A stretch of 64,000 nt of DNA, taken from the NCBI RefSeq assembly GCF_014651875.1, contig NZ_BMXS01000016.1:50588-114587 (forward strand), given 5' to 3'. Below are positions 48,750-56,855 of the stretch, one piece after another. Both the position numbers and the translations under genes were made by a program. The DNA is from Litchfieldella qijiaojingensis (GTDB taxonomy: Bacteria; Pseudomonadota; Gammaproteobacteria; Pseudomonadales; Halomonadaceae). The stretch's first letter is position 1. The number at the start of each line of letters is the position of its first letter. Under the pieces are notes generated by a model. That model ran no database searches. It was not told the DNA's origin and saw only the letters and a list, made by a program, of their open reading frames with translations.

Positions 48750-49136
48750 TTATTGGGCTTCAGCGGTTTCGGTGGAGCGCTCGCGGGGCTTGTCTTCGCG
48801 ACGCGGACGCTTCTCTTCCGCCGGTTTCATCATCGGAGAGGCTTCGGTGATGGCTTCCTTGCAGCGCACGACCAGGCTACGGATGATGGCATCGTTGAAG
48901 CGGAAGATGTTCTCGATTTCCTCGAGCGTCTCGCCACTGCATTCGACGTTCATCAGCACATAGTGGGCCTTGTGGATCTTGTTGATCGGATAGGCGAGGT
49001 GACGACGCCCCCAATCTTCCAGACGATGCACGGTACCACCGCTCTCGGTGACGAGGCTGGTGTAACGCTCGACCATCGCCGGAACCTGTTCGCTCTGGTC
49101 CGGGTGAACCATGAACACGATTTCGTAGTGACGCAT
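48750..49136 (-). CDS. rpsF: 30S ribosomal protein S6
   Basis: A 128-residue S6 with [19 protein letters not shown] at the start, [17 protein letters not shown] in the middle and a charged glutamate/arginine C-terminal tail ([17 protein letters not shown]), the region that RimK extends with glutamate in enterics. AAGGAG precedes the ATG. Confidence 0.97.
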   Translation of the reverse strand: MRHYEIVFMVHPDQSEQVPAMVERYTSLVTESGGTVHRLEDWGRRHLAYPINKIHKAHYVLMNVECSGETLEEIENIFRFNDAIIRSLVVRCKEAITEASPMMKPAEEKRPRREDKPRERSTETAEAQ

Positions 49137-49202
49137 GGGTTCTCCTTACGGTTTGGCAGCTTCCGCGTGAGGCTCGATGCGCTCCGGGGAAGCAAGGAGG
49201 TG

Positions 49203-49230
49203 ATAGTAATATACGCAAATGCCCGCTCAA
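49203..49230 (-). promoter_or_regulatory. Candidate promoter of the rpsF operon
   Basis: On the minus strand TTGAGC (49230-49225) and TACTAT (49208-49203) are separated by 16 bp, 67 bp before the rpsF start. Both hexamers are imperfect. The site lies between the gene and the heptad array. Confidence 0.4.
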
Positions 49231-49276
49231 GGGTCGAACGGGCGCTAGCATTCTAAAGATTAGCGGATGGGTTAGC

Positions 49277-49384
49277 AAGCTGGAAGCTGGAAGCTGGAAG
49301 CTGGAAGCTGGAAGCTGGAAGCTGGAAGCTGGAAGCTGGAAGCTGGAAGCTGGAAGCTGGAAGCTGGAAGCTGGAAGCTGGAAG
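49277..49384. repeat. Tandem heptanucleotide array, AAGCTGG x15
   Basis: Fifteen perfect copies of AAGCTGG (49277-49381) plus three more bases fill the gap between the rlmB stop and the rpsF promoter. In another phase the unit is GAAGCTG. It is the longest of three heptad arrays in the window and is expected to vary in copy number. Confidence 0.96.
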
Positions 49385-49426
49385 GCAGCATATTGCCCCT
49401 GAAGTTCGGATCAAGGTTTTTTTCTT

Positions 49427-50251
49427 CTAGCTTCCAGGCGCGGAGCGCCGCTCTTCAAGCTTCAAGCTTCTTTGCCTGACCGCCTCGAATAGACAGATAC
49501 CGGTGGCCACCGAAACGTTGAGGCTGGAAACCTTGCCGGCCATGGGCAGTTTGACCAGGCCATCACAGGACTCGCGGGTCAGGCGTCGGAGCCCCTTGCC
49601 CTCGGCGCCCATCGCCAGCGCACATGGCCCGGTATAGTCGCCCTCGTAGAGGCTGGCCTCGGCCTCGCCGGCGGTACCGGTGATCCATACCCCCCGTTCC
49701 TTGAGGCGTGCCATGGTTCGGGCCAGGTTGGTGACCTGATAGACCGGCACCACCTCGGCAGCGCCGCAGGCCACCTTGCGCACCGTGGCATTGAGCGGCG
49801 CGGCTTTGTCCTTGGGCACGATCACGCCATGCACGCCAGCGGCATCGGCACTGCGCAGGCAAGCGCCGAAATTGTGCACGTCGGTGACGCCGTCCAGGAT
49901 CAGCAATAGCGGCGGCTCGTCCCTCGTCCAGGCACCCAACCTAAGCCACAACGATTCCTCTCCCTCCGCGGCGAGCGGCGCACAGAAAGCGACGACCCCC
50001 TGGTGGGCCGCGCCCTGAGCCAGGTCATCAAGTGCCTCGCGCGATTGGGTGCGGATACGCGCGCCGCCCGAACGAGCCCTATCGACCACTTCGGCCAGGC
50101 GTGACGCCGCACCGCCCTCCTGAATCCACAGTTCGCGGGGCGCTTCGTCGCGCTCGAGCAGCGCACGCACGGCATGCACGCCATATACTACATCGAGCCC
50201 TCCCGGTGCCTTGACTCCGGCTCGGCCACCTTGCCGTTTGCGGCTCGACAT
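49427..50251 (-). CDS. rlmB: 23S rRNA (guanosine2251-2'-O)-methyltransferase
   Basis: RlmB methylates G2251 in the peptidyl-transferase loop of 23S rRNA. The 274-residue SpoU-class protein has an N-terminal substrate domain (VVYGVHAVRALLER) and the knotted catalytic domain with LDGVTDVHNFGACLRSADAAG, AMGAEGKGLRRL and LPMAGKVSSLNVSVATGICLFE. The last residues, SLKLEERRSAPGS, are encoded by AAGCTTG heptads like those of the adjacent array. The start overlaps the rnr stop by one base (TGATG). Confidence 0.95.
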   Translation of the reverse strand: MSSRKRQGGRAGVKAPGGLDVVYGVHAVRALLERDEAPRELWIQEGGAASRLAEVVDRARSGGARIRTQSREALDDLAQGAAHQGVVAFCAPLAAEGEESLWLRLGAWTRDEPPLLLILDGVTDVHNFGACLRSADAAGVHGVIVPKDKAAPLNATVRKVACGAAEVVPVYQVTNLARTMARLKERGVWITGTAGEAEASLYEGDYTGPCALAMGAEGKGLRRLTRESCDGLVKLPMAGKVSSLNVSVATGICLFEAVRQRSLKLEERRSAPGS

Positions 50252-52671
50252 CAGCGTTTTCCACCCCGCGCCTTGCGTGGCCCGCGTCGAGGGCCCTTGG
50301 CAGCCTCGACACCACCACGCGACTTGCGGCGCCGACCTTTCGGCTTGGCGTCTGCCTTCTTGGCCGGCCCGGCGTCGCTCTGCTCCAGACCTGGCTTGCG
50401 ACGACGTGGGGCACGACGCGGTCGCGGCTTCTCGTCGGCCAAGTCGAAATCGATCTTGCGGTCATCGAGATCGACTCGCGCTACCCGCACCGTGACCCCG
50501 TCGCCGAGGCGATAGCTGACACCCGTGCGCTCACCTTTGAGGCGATGCTTTTCGGGTTCGTAGTGATAGTAGTCGGAAGGCAGCGAGGTGACATGCACCA
50601 GGCCCTCGACATAGACCTCGTCAAGGCGCACGAAGATGCCGAACTGGGTCACGGAGGCGATGGAGCCCTCGTACACCTCGCCAACCTTGTCGGACATGAA
50701 CTCGCACTTCAGCCAGTCCTCGACGTCACGGGTGGCGTCGTCGGCACGACGTTCGGTCATCGAACAGTGCTCGCCGAGTTCGACCATCTGCTCGAAGGTG
50801 TAGGGGCACCATTTGCTGGGCGGATCTACTGGCGCGCTTTCGGCGCGCAACACCGTGGCCGTCTGACGAGGGCCACGGACCACCGAACGGATGGCGCGAT
50901 GCACCAGTAGATCGGGATAACGGCGAATCGGCGAGGTGAAGTGCGCATAGGCCGGATAGGCCAGACCGAAATGGCCTTCGTTGTGCGGCGAGTAGACCGC
51001 CTGGTTCATCGAACGCAACATCACCGTCTGGATGATATCGGCGTCGGGACGATCCTTGATCACCTCGCGCAGCTCCTGGTAGTCCTGCGGCGTGGGCTCG
51101 TCGCCGCCACCCAGCGACAGCCCCAATTCGTTGAGGAACAGGCGCAGCTTATCGAGGCGCTCGGGGGGCGGCGATTCGTGGATTCGATACAGCCCCGGCA
51201 GGTCATGCTTGTCGAGAAAGCGCGCCGTGGCCACGTTGGCCGCCAGCATGCACTCCTCGATGATCTTGTGCGCATCGTTGCGTTGGCGTGGCACGATGGT
51301 CTCGATCTTGCGCTCGTCGTTGAAGATGATCGCCGTCTCGGTGGTCTCGAAATCAATGGCGCCGCGCTCGCTGCGTGCCCCACGCAGCAGTTTGTACAGC
51401 TCGTGCAGGTTCTCGAGCGAGGGTACCAGGTCACGATACTGCTCGCGCAGTTCGCGCCCTTCAGGGCTGTCGGGCTCCTGGAGGATCTTGCCGACCTTGG
51501 TATAGGTCAGCCGCCCCTGGGACTGGAAGACAGCCTCATAAAAGCAATAGCGGCTGATGGCACCGGTCTTCGAGATGTTCAGCTCGCAGACCATGGCCAG
51601 GCGATCGACGCCGGGATTCAGCGAACACAGGCCATTGGACAGCAGTTCCGGCAGCATCGGCACCACCTGTCCCGGGAAATACACCGAGTTGCCGCGGACA
51701 TGCGCTTCCTGATCGAGCGGGCTTCCAGGACGCACGTAGTGGGAAACGTCGGCGATGGCCACGACCAACTTCCAGCTCCCGGACTTGGTCTTCCAGGCGC
51801 ACACGGCGTCGTCGAAGTCTTTGGCCGTTTCGTCGTCGATGGTGACCAGTGGCAGGTGACGCAAGTCGATGCGATGCGCCTTGTCGGTTTCCGCCACCTC
51901 GGCGGACATGCCGGCGATCTGCTCATCCACGTCGGGTGGAAAATCGGCGGGGATATCATAGCTGCGAATGGCGATGTCGATCTCCATACCCGGATCCATG
52001 CGCTCGCCCAGCACCTCGACCACTTCTCCCACCGGCTGCACCCGGGTCTCGGGCTGGCGCACGATGCGTGCCGAGACGATCTGGCCACTCTGCGCACCGC
52101 CGCAGGCACTATGTGGGATCAACACTTCCTGGGTAATGCGGGTATTTTCGGGGATCAGTATGCCGAACTCGTCGTTGTGCTGGCGATAAAGCCCGACGAC
52201 GGTCTGGGTGTTGCGGGCGATGATCTCGGCAATGGTGGCCTCGTCGCGACCGCGGCGGTCGCGTCCACTGACGCGCACCAGCACGTGATCGCCATGGAAG
52301 ACCCGTCGCATCTGGCGTGGCGGCAGCACCAGGTCGGGCTTCTTGCCGTCGTCGCGCAGCAGGAAGCCGAAGCCGTCGCGGTGCCCCAGCACCTTACCCT
52401 TGATCAGATCGAGCTTGTCGATCAGCGCGTAGGCACCTCGCCGGTCGCGCAGTACCTGGCCGTCGCGCTCCATGGCTGCCAGGCGGCGACGCACGGCTTC
52501 CATCTGTTCCTCGTCCTCGAGGCCCAGCATGCGGCTCATGTTTTCGTGCGTGATGGGTTTACCGTACTCCTCCAGCCGGGCGAGCAGATATTCGCGGCTG
52601 GGGATCGGCTTGCCGTATTTACGGGCTTCACGTTCCGCGTGCGGATCGTCGCGTAGCGTCCAATGGGTCAT
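50251..52671 (-). CDS. rnr: Ribonuclease R
   Basis: RNase R is a 3'-5' exoribonuclease that degrades structured RNA. The 806 residues contain an N-terminal helix-turn-helix (from about 25), two cold-shock domains, the RNB catalytic domain with VTIDDETAKDFDDAVCAW, an S1 domain near residues 640-725 (GEVYEGSIASVTQFGIFVRL) and a basic tail of about 55 residues ending RKARGGKR. The ATG at 52671 gives the family N terminus MTHWTLRDDPHAEREARKY; upstream codons overlap the tRNA promoter region. It is coupled to rlmB, as in pseudomonads. Confidence 0.95.
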   Translation of the reverse strand: MTHWTLRDDPHAEREARKYGKPIPSREYLLARLEEYGKPITHENMSRMLGLEDEEQMEAVRRRLAAMERDGQVLRDRRGAYALIDKLDLIKGKVLGHRDGFGFLLRDDGKKPDLVLPPRQMRRVFHGDHVLVRVSGRDRRGRDEATIAEIIARNTQTVVGLYRQHNDEFGILIPENTRITQEVLIPHSACGGAQSGQIVSARIVRQPETRVQPVGEVVEVLGERMDPGMEIDIAIRSYDIPADFPPDVDEQIAGMSAEVAETDKAHRIDLRHLPLVTIDDETAKDFDDAVCAWKTKSGSWKLVVAIADVSHYVRPGSPLDQEAHVRGNSVYFPGQVVPMLPELLSNGLCSLNPGVDRLAMVCELNISKTGAISRYCFYEAVFQSQGRLTYTKVGKILQEPDSPEGRELREQYRDLVPSLENLHELYKLLRGARSERGAIDFETTETAIIFNDERKIETIVPRQRNDAHKIIEECMLAANVATARFLDKHDLPGLYRIHESPPPERLDKLRLFLNELGLSLGGGDEPTPQDYQELREVIKDRPDADIIQTVMLRSMNQAVYSPHNEGHFGLAYPAYAHFTSPIRRYPDLLVHRAIRSVVRGPRQTATVLRAESAPVDPPSKWCPYTFEQMVELGEHCSMTERRADDATRDVEDWLKCEFMSDKVGEVYEGSIASVTQFGIFVRLDEVYVEGLVHVTSLPSDYYHYEPEKHRLKGERTGVSYRLGDGVTVRVARVDLDDRKIDFDLADEKPRPRRAPRRRKPGLEQSDAGPAKKADAKPKGRRRKSRGGVEAAKGPRRGPRKARGGKR

Positions 52672-52852
52672 GCGGTAAACGTCCTTGATGAAATGGCGAG
52701 AAGCCGCGGGAGTGAGGCAATACTGCGAGGATTCATGATCATGGCAGCAGTATAGCGCCGCATAAGGCGTGACCCAACCACCCCGGTCTCGCACCATGCC
52801 GAGTAGCCCGCGGCGATGCCGTCGAAAGTTGCGCGCATACACTCTCGCAGGC

Positions 52853-52880
52853 TTGCATTGTACGATGGAATCGGTATCAT
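52853..52880 (+). promoter_or_regulatory. Promoter of the tRNA-Leu cluster
   Basis: TTGCAT (52853-52858) and TATCAT (52875-52880) are spaced 16 bp and stand 11 bp before the first tRNA. The short GC-rich segment after the -10 (ACCCGCC) resembles the discriminator of stringently controlled stable-RNA promoters. Confidence 0.65.
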
Positions 52881-52891
52881 ACCCGCCACTT

Positions 52892-52978
52892 GCCCAGGTG
52901 GCGGAATTGGTAGACGCGCTAGCTTCAGGTGCTAGTGTCCTTACGGACGTGGAGGTTCAAGTCCTCTCCTGGGCACCA
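52892..52978 (+). tRNA. tRNA-Leu(CAG), copy 1
   Basis: An 87-base type II tRNA with encoded CCA. Acceptor GCCCAGG pairs with CCTGGGC. The anticodon CAG is at 52926-52928 in a CTAGC/GCTAG stem, and the variable arm is TGTCCTTACGGACG. The T-loop reads GTTCAAGTC. It reads CUG codons, very frequent here. A GATATCCC...GGGATATC hairpin (52981-53010) follows it. Confidence 0.97.
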
Positions 52979-53056
52979 CTGATATCCCATTCGTCGTTAC
53001 GAGGGATATCTTGGGATGAAGATCCCTATCTTTGCAAGACTCGACAGTTCGTGTTC

Positions 53057-53143
53057 GCCCAGGTGGCGGAATTGGTAGACGCGCTAGCTTCAGGTGCTAG
53101 TGTCCTTACGGACGTGGAGGTTCAAGTCCTCTCCTGGGCACCA
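53057..53143 (+). tRNA. tRNA-Leu(CAG), copy 2
   Basis: Identical over all 87 bases to copy 1, with anticodon at 53091-53093 and encoded CCA. A 78-bp spacer separates it from copy 1. No separate promoter is needed if the three are processed from one transcript. Confidence 0.97.
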
Positions 53144-53178
53144 TCGGCCCAGCCAAGCGAACACGACGTACATGACAC

Positions 53179-53265
53179 GCCCAGGTGGCGGAATTGGTAG
53201 ACGCGCTAGCTTCAGGTGCTAGTGTCCTTACGGACGTGGAGGTTCAAGTCCTCTCCTGGGCACCA
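53179..53265 (+). tRNA. tRNA-Leu(CAG), copy 3
   Basis: Third identical 87-base copy, anticodon at 53213-53215, 35 bp after copy 2. I see no clear Rho-independent terminator in the 109 bp between it and the convergent nuclease gene. Confidence 0.97.
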
Positions 53266-53374
53266 CGAGTGTCCTCGACCGTGTCATGATCCCCCCTGAA
53301 CATCGACTCTCGCTTCCAGCTCGCATACTCAGAGCCTGGCAAGTGCAGCCCTGTTCCGCACTCTCCCTGGTTCA

Positions 53375-54229
53375 TCAGAAGCGCGAAGGCAATCTAGCCA
53401 CTTTCTCCAGTTCCCACCCTTGGGTACGCACCTGCCCTTCCAGCACTCTGGCCGCGCCTTCAGGTAGGTTGGGGAAGAAATTCAGCCCCGTGCGTGCCTC
53501 GATCTCGTCGATGCTGACCACGTAGCGATCCAGAGGTTCGTTGCCCCTGACGTTCTGGGGGACGAGAAACGCCAGTGCTACCGGCTGATCGGCCGGCACT
53601 ACGATGATCTTGTAGAAAGCCTCGGGAATCTCGACCAACCCCACGCGGTTAAGAACATTGTCGAGGAAACGCTCGGGGAACACCGGCCCGGTGACCACCT
53701 GCAACGTGCCGAAGCGCGGGGCGAAGTGATCGATCACTACCTCTTCCAGCCGCTGCCACAAGCGCCGATTGAAATCCGGGCGCTGCGGCGAGATATTGCT
53801 CATCAAGAAGGTCTGCTGCTGCGCACCTCGCCCGTGTACGGTCGCGATGGCATAGTTGGGTGCCAAGTGTCCACGGTCGTAGCCACTGCCGAAATAGCTA
53901 TCGGCGGCAATCGGCCACAGGGTACGCCAGTCGCGCTGGAAGTCCGGTCGCGGCCCGGCACGCGGGTCATCCACTGTCTGCAGGGTATAACTCACCCACA
54001 AGGGATTGACGCGCACGTCCGACCAGCCGACCAGGAAGCCGTCGTTGCGCAGCACACGGTGCACACTGGTAGGGGACAAGACCTCCCACGTAGGCACCCC
54101 CATCCAGCTCAGCCGATCGCGATAGTCCCTTTCCTGGGTGTACCACAGCCCCGTGGCAACCATCACGAACACCAGGCTGACGCCAAGATTGCGCGCCTGA
54201 CGGCGCCACAAGGAAGTCCGTTTTCTCAT
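53375..54229 (-). CDS. Membrane-anchored DNA/RNA non-specific endonuclease (NUC1 type)
   Basis: A beta-beta-alpha-metal nuclease. With the ATG at 54229 the protein has 284 residues: a basic start (MRKRTSLWRRQARN), one transmembrane segment at about 15-30, then the nuclease domain with DRGHLAPN at 118-125 (general base His121) and the magnesium-binding asparagine in FLMSNISPQ. The domain should face the periplasm. Such enzymes digest extracellular or periplasmic nucleic acid for nutrition or defence. The start is uncertain (alternatives at 54277 and 54322) because no clear ribosome site is present. Confidence 0.82.
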   Translation of the reverse strand: MRKRTSLWRRQARNLGVSLVFVMVATGLWYTQERDYRDRLSWMGVPTWEVLSPTSVHRVLRNDGFLVGWSDVRVNPLWVSYTLQTVDDPRAGPRPDFQRDWRTLWPIAADSYFGSGYDRGHLAPNYAIATVHGRGAQQQTFLMSNISPQRPDFNRRLWQRLEEVVIDHFAPRFGTLQVVTGPVFPERFLDNVLNRVGLVEIPEAFYKIIVVPADQPVALAFLVPQNVRGNEPLDRYVVSIDEIEARTGLNFFPNLPEGAARVLEGQVRTQGWELEKVARLPSRF

Positions 54230-54315
54230 CAGTGAACGCTTGCTGACTCGTGACAATAAACAGGAAAGGCCTTTCATCACCGAAAGACCGAGGAAACTAC
54301 CGCCCCAGTGAGCGT

Positions 54316-54591
54316 TTACCAACCGACCGAAAACATGGTTTCGAGGTCGTGACGGGAATGAACCTGAAGGGCATTAAGGGTTTCGGTATCGCGAATCCCC
54401 TCGACCAGATTCAAGTGCTCGGTAACCAGTGTCGCCAGGCTTTCGAAGTCCCGAGTGCGGGCAATGGCGACCAAATCGTAGCGACCACAGGTGGAATAGA
54501 CCTCGCTGATGCCTTCGACATCGGCCAGACGTTCGGCGACAGCCTTGACCTGCCCCTTCTCGGTATTGATCAGAATCACGGCATTCTGCAT
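54316..54591 (-). CDS. Stand-alone Lrp/AsnC ligand-binding (RAM) domain protein
   Basis: A 91-residue protein made only of the ligand-binding domain of Lrp/AsnC regulators: AVILINTEKGQVKAVAERL, VEGISEVYSTCGRYDLVAIA and a final strand around NALQVHSRHD. It lacks the DNA-binding helix-turn-helix. Such proteins form rings that bind amino acids and may modulate full-length Lrp proteins. AGGAGG lies seven bases before the ATG. A GTG two codons upstream is an alternative. Confidence 0.88.
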   Translation of the reverse strand: MQNAVILINTEKGQVKAVAERLADVEGISEVYSTCGRYDLVAIARTRDFESLATLVTEHLNLVEGIRDTETLNALQVHSRHDLETMFSVGW

Positions 54592-54869
54592 GGTCACTCC
54601 TCCTGGATGGCTGTCAGCCTGTCGGCGTGGAAATGCTATCGATGGCGCGAGTATAGCAGTGGCCCCGCCTCGACAGAATCGACATCGCCTTTTCAGGAAC
54701 GGCGTTCGCGCTTCCCTGGCTCTTTTGACTAGGATAAAGAAGTCGAACTACCGATACCGCCGGATGTCGGAGTCATTGCATAACAACGATCATCATGACC
54801 ACCGTGACGAGTGCCGCATGCCCCTGGCAAGGCATGGTTGGCACTCACCAAGGACGATAAGGAGAGACC

Positions 54870-55187
54870 ATGGCAAACCAGAGTCGTCGTGACTTCATGC
54901 GCCACAGCCTGCTTGGGCTGGCTGCCCTGCCATTGGGCATCGGCGTATTGTCCAAGACCGCTTTTGCACAGGACCTGCCTCGCCTGGACCCGGAATCCCC
55001 AGACGCCCAGGCCCTCAACTACGTGGAGAGCGCCAGCGACGCCAGCGATCACCCCGCCTACGAGGAAGGCGAAACCTGCGCCAACTGCATGTTCTTCCAA
55101 CCTGACACCGAGGGCTGCCAGCTATTTCCCAACAACAGCGTCGAACCGGGCGGCTGGTGTCAGTCATGGACCGAGCGGGCGGGATGA
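54870..55187 (+). CDS. High-potential iron-sulfur protein (HiPIP)
   Basis: A 105-residue periplasmic [4Fe-4S] electron carrier. The Tat signal has SRRDFM at 5-10, a hydrophobic segment and a cleavage site near AFA33. The mature protein holds cluster cysteines 70, 73, 83 and 97 (CANC, GCQLF, GWCQSW). Tat export fits folding with the cluster in the cytoplasm. HiPIPs pass electrons from bc1 to oxidases or photosynthetic centres; the partner is not in the window. AAGGAG precedes the ATG. Confidence 0.93.
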   Translation: MANQSRRDFMRHSLLGLAALPLGIGVLSKTAFAQDLPRLDPESPDAQALNYVESASDASDHPAYEEGETCANCMFFQPDTEGCQLFPNNSVEPGGWCQSWTERAG

Positions 55188-55221
55188 CAACCTGGCCTGG
55201 CTTGAACCACACCAACCGATG

Positions 55222-55262
55222 ACAACGACGCGCCGCTGGCCAACCAGCGGCGCGTTGTCGTA
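55222..55262. terminator. Strong hairpin between convergent HiPIP and spoVR genes
   Basis: CGCGCCGCTGG (55229-55239), CCAA loop and CCAGCGGCGCG (55244-55254) form an 11-bp stem that can extend by CGACAA pairing past a 3-base bulge. There is no long T-tract on either side, so it is a probable bidirectional transcript end of moderate strength. Confidence 0.65.
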
Positions 55263-55281
55263 CATGGGTGTTCGGTTGCCA

Positions 55282-56832
55282 TCAGTCGCGTGGGTCGTCA
55301 TCGGGCAAGGGCCACTGATAGCGGCGCACCACTTCACCGTTGTCGATCGACTCCAACTTGACCGGGAAACCCCACAACTGGTGCAGATGGCGCATCACCG
55401 GATAGACGCTCTTGGCTAACGGCCGTCGGCGATCCTGGACATGATGCAAGGTCAACGAGCGATCGCCACGAATGTCGGCCGAATAGACCTGAATGTTGGG
55501 TTCACGGACCGACAGCGCGTACTGCGTCGACAGCTCTTCGCGAATCCGCTGATAACCACGCTCGTCGTGGATGGCGCTGACGGTCAGCATCTCGTCCTGA
55601 TCGTCATCGACCACGGTGAACAGTTTGAGATCGCGAATCACTTTGGGCGACAGGAACTGCTGGATGAAGGACTCGTCCTTGAAGTTGCGCATGGCGAAGT
55701 GCAAGGTATCCAACCAATCGCTACCGGCGATATCGGGGAACCACTCGCGATCCTCTTCCGTCGGCTCCTGGCAGATGCGCTTGATGTCGCAGAACATCGC
55801 GAATCCCAACGCATAGGGATTGATGCCACTGTAGTAGGGGCTATCGAACCCCGGTTGGTTGACCACCGCAGTGTGCGACTGCAGGAACTCGAGCATCAGC
55901 CCTTCGTCGACCATCCCCTCGTCGAACATGCGATGCATCAGCGTATAGTGCCAGAAAGTCGCCCACCCTTCGTTCATCACCTGGGTCTGGCGCTGGGGAT
56001 AGAAGTACTGGGCCAGCTTGCGCACGATGCGTACGATCTCGCGCTGCCAGGGAGCCAGCAGCGGCGCGTTCTTCTCGATGAAGTAGAGCAGGTTTTCCTG
56101 GGGCTCCGGCGGATAACGCCCATTCTGATGCAGGCCCAAGGGATCCTCTTCGTCGAAAGTGTCCTCTTCACGCTCGCCATCCTTGAGATTGGGAATGGTG
56201 CGCCACAGCATGTTGACCTGGGCTTGCAGGTAGGCCTCGCGCTCGGCCTGACGCTGGGCCTCCTCTTCGGGAGAAATCGGAGAGGGGCGCTTGTAGCGGT
56301 CGACACCGTAATTCTGCAGCGCATGGCAGGCGTCGAGGAGTTGTTCCACCGCTGTTACGCCATGCCGCTCCTCGCACTCATCGACGTACTTCCGGGCAAA
56401 CACCAGATAGTCGATGATCGACGCCGCATCGGTCCAGGTTCGGAACAGATAGTTGCCCTTGAAGAAGGAATTGTGCCCGTAACAGGCATGGGCCATCACC
56501 AACGCCTGCATCATCAGGGTGTTCTCTTCCATCAGGTAGGCGATGCAGGGGTTGGAGTTGATCACCAACTCATAAGCGAGCCCCATCTGGCCACGTCGAT
56601 AGGCCTGTTCCACTGCCAGGAACTGCTTGCCGAACGACCAGTGATGGTACCCCACCGGCATGCCCACGCTGGCATAGGCATCCATCATCTGTTCCGACGT
56701 GATCACTTCGATCTGGTTGGGGTAAGTATCGAGACGATACTCGTCGGCCAGACGGGCAATCTCCTGCTCGAAATCATGCAGGATATCGAAATTCCAATCG
56801 GAACCGGTGGCGATGGGCTTGCGTCGGGTCAT
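55282..56832 (-). CDS. spoVR: SpoVR family protein (YcgB-like)
   Basis: A 516-residue cytoplasmic protein of the SpoVR family, named for a Bacillus cortex gene but widespread in proteobacteria, where its biochemical role is still unclear. Markers include YHHWSFGKQFLAVEQAYRRG, AHACYGHNSFFKGNYLF and the ANEGWATFWHYTLMH-like NEGWATFWHYTLM. It is the last gene of the prkA-yeaH-spoVR operon, 23 bp after yeaH. These three genes form a conserved stress and starvation module. Confidence 0.93.
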   Translation of the reverse strand: MTRRKPIATGSDWNFDILHDFEQEIARLADEYRLDTYPNQIEVITSEQMMDAYASVGMPVGYHHWSFGKQFLAVEQAYRRGQMGLAYELVINSNPCIAYLMEENTLMMQALVMAHACYGHNSFFKGNYLFRTWTDAASIIDYLVFARKYVDECEERHGVTAVEQLLDACHALQNYGVDRYKRPSPISPEEEAQRQAEREAYLQAQVNMLWRTIPNLKDGEREEDTFDEEDPLGLHQNGRYPPEPQENLLYFIEKNAPLLAPWQREIVRIVRKLAQYFYPQRQTQVMNEGWATFWHYTLMHRMFDEGMVDEGLMLEFLQSHTAVVNQPGFDSPYYSGINPYALGFAMFCDIKRICQEPTEEDREWFPDIAGSDWLDTLHFAMRNFKDESFIQQFLSPKVIRDLKLFTVVDDDQDEMLTVSAIHDERGYQRIREELSTQYALSVREPNIQVYSADIRGDRSLTLHHVQDRRRPLAKSVYPVMRHLHQLWGFPVKLESIDNGEVVRRYQWPLPDDDPRD

Positions 56833-56855
56833 ACATCCTCCTGGAGCGAACCGGC

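Noticed and set aside
49277..49384. CRISPR array
   Set aside because: Units are 7 bp with no spacers and there are no cas genes.
50941..52656. Plus-strand open frame of 571 codons opposite rnr
   Set aside because: Antisense shadow of ribonuclease R; no family features.
52769..53200. Plus-strand frame through the first two tRNA genes
   Set aside because: It repeats VAELVDALASGASVLTD because it translates tRNA copies; no ribosome site.
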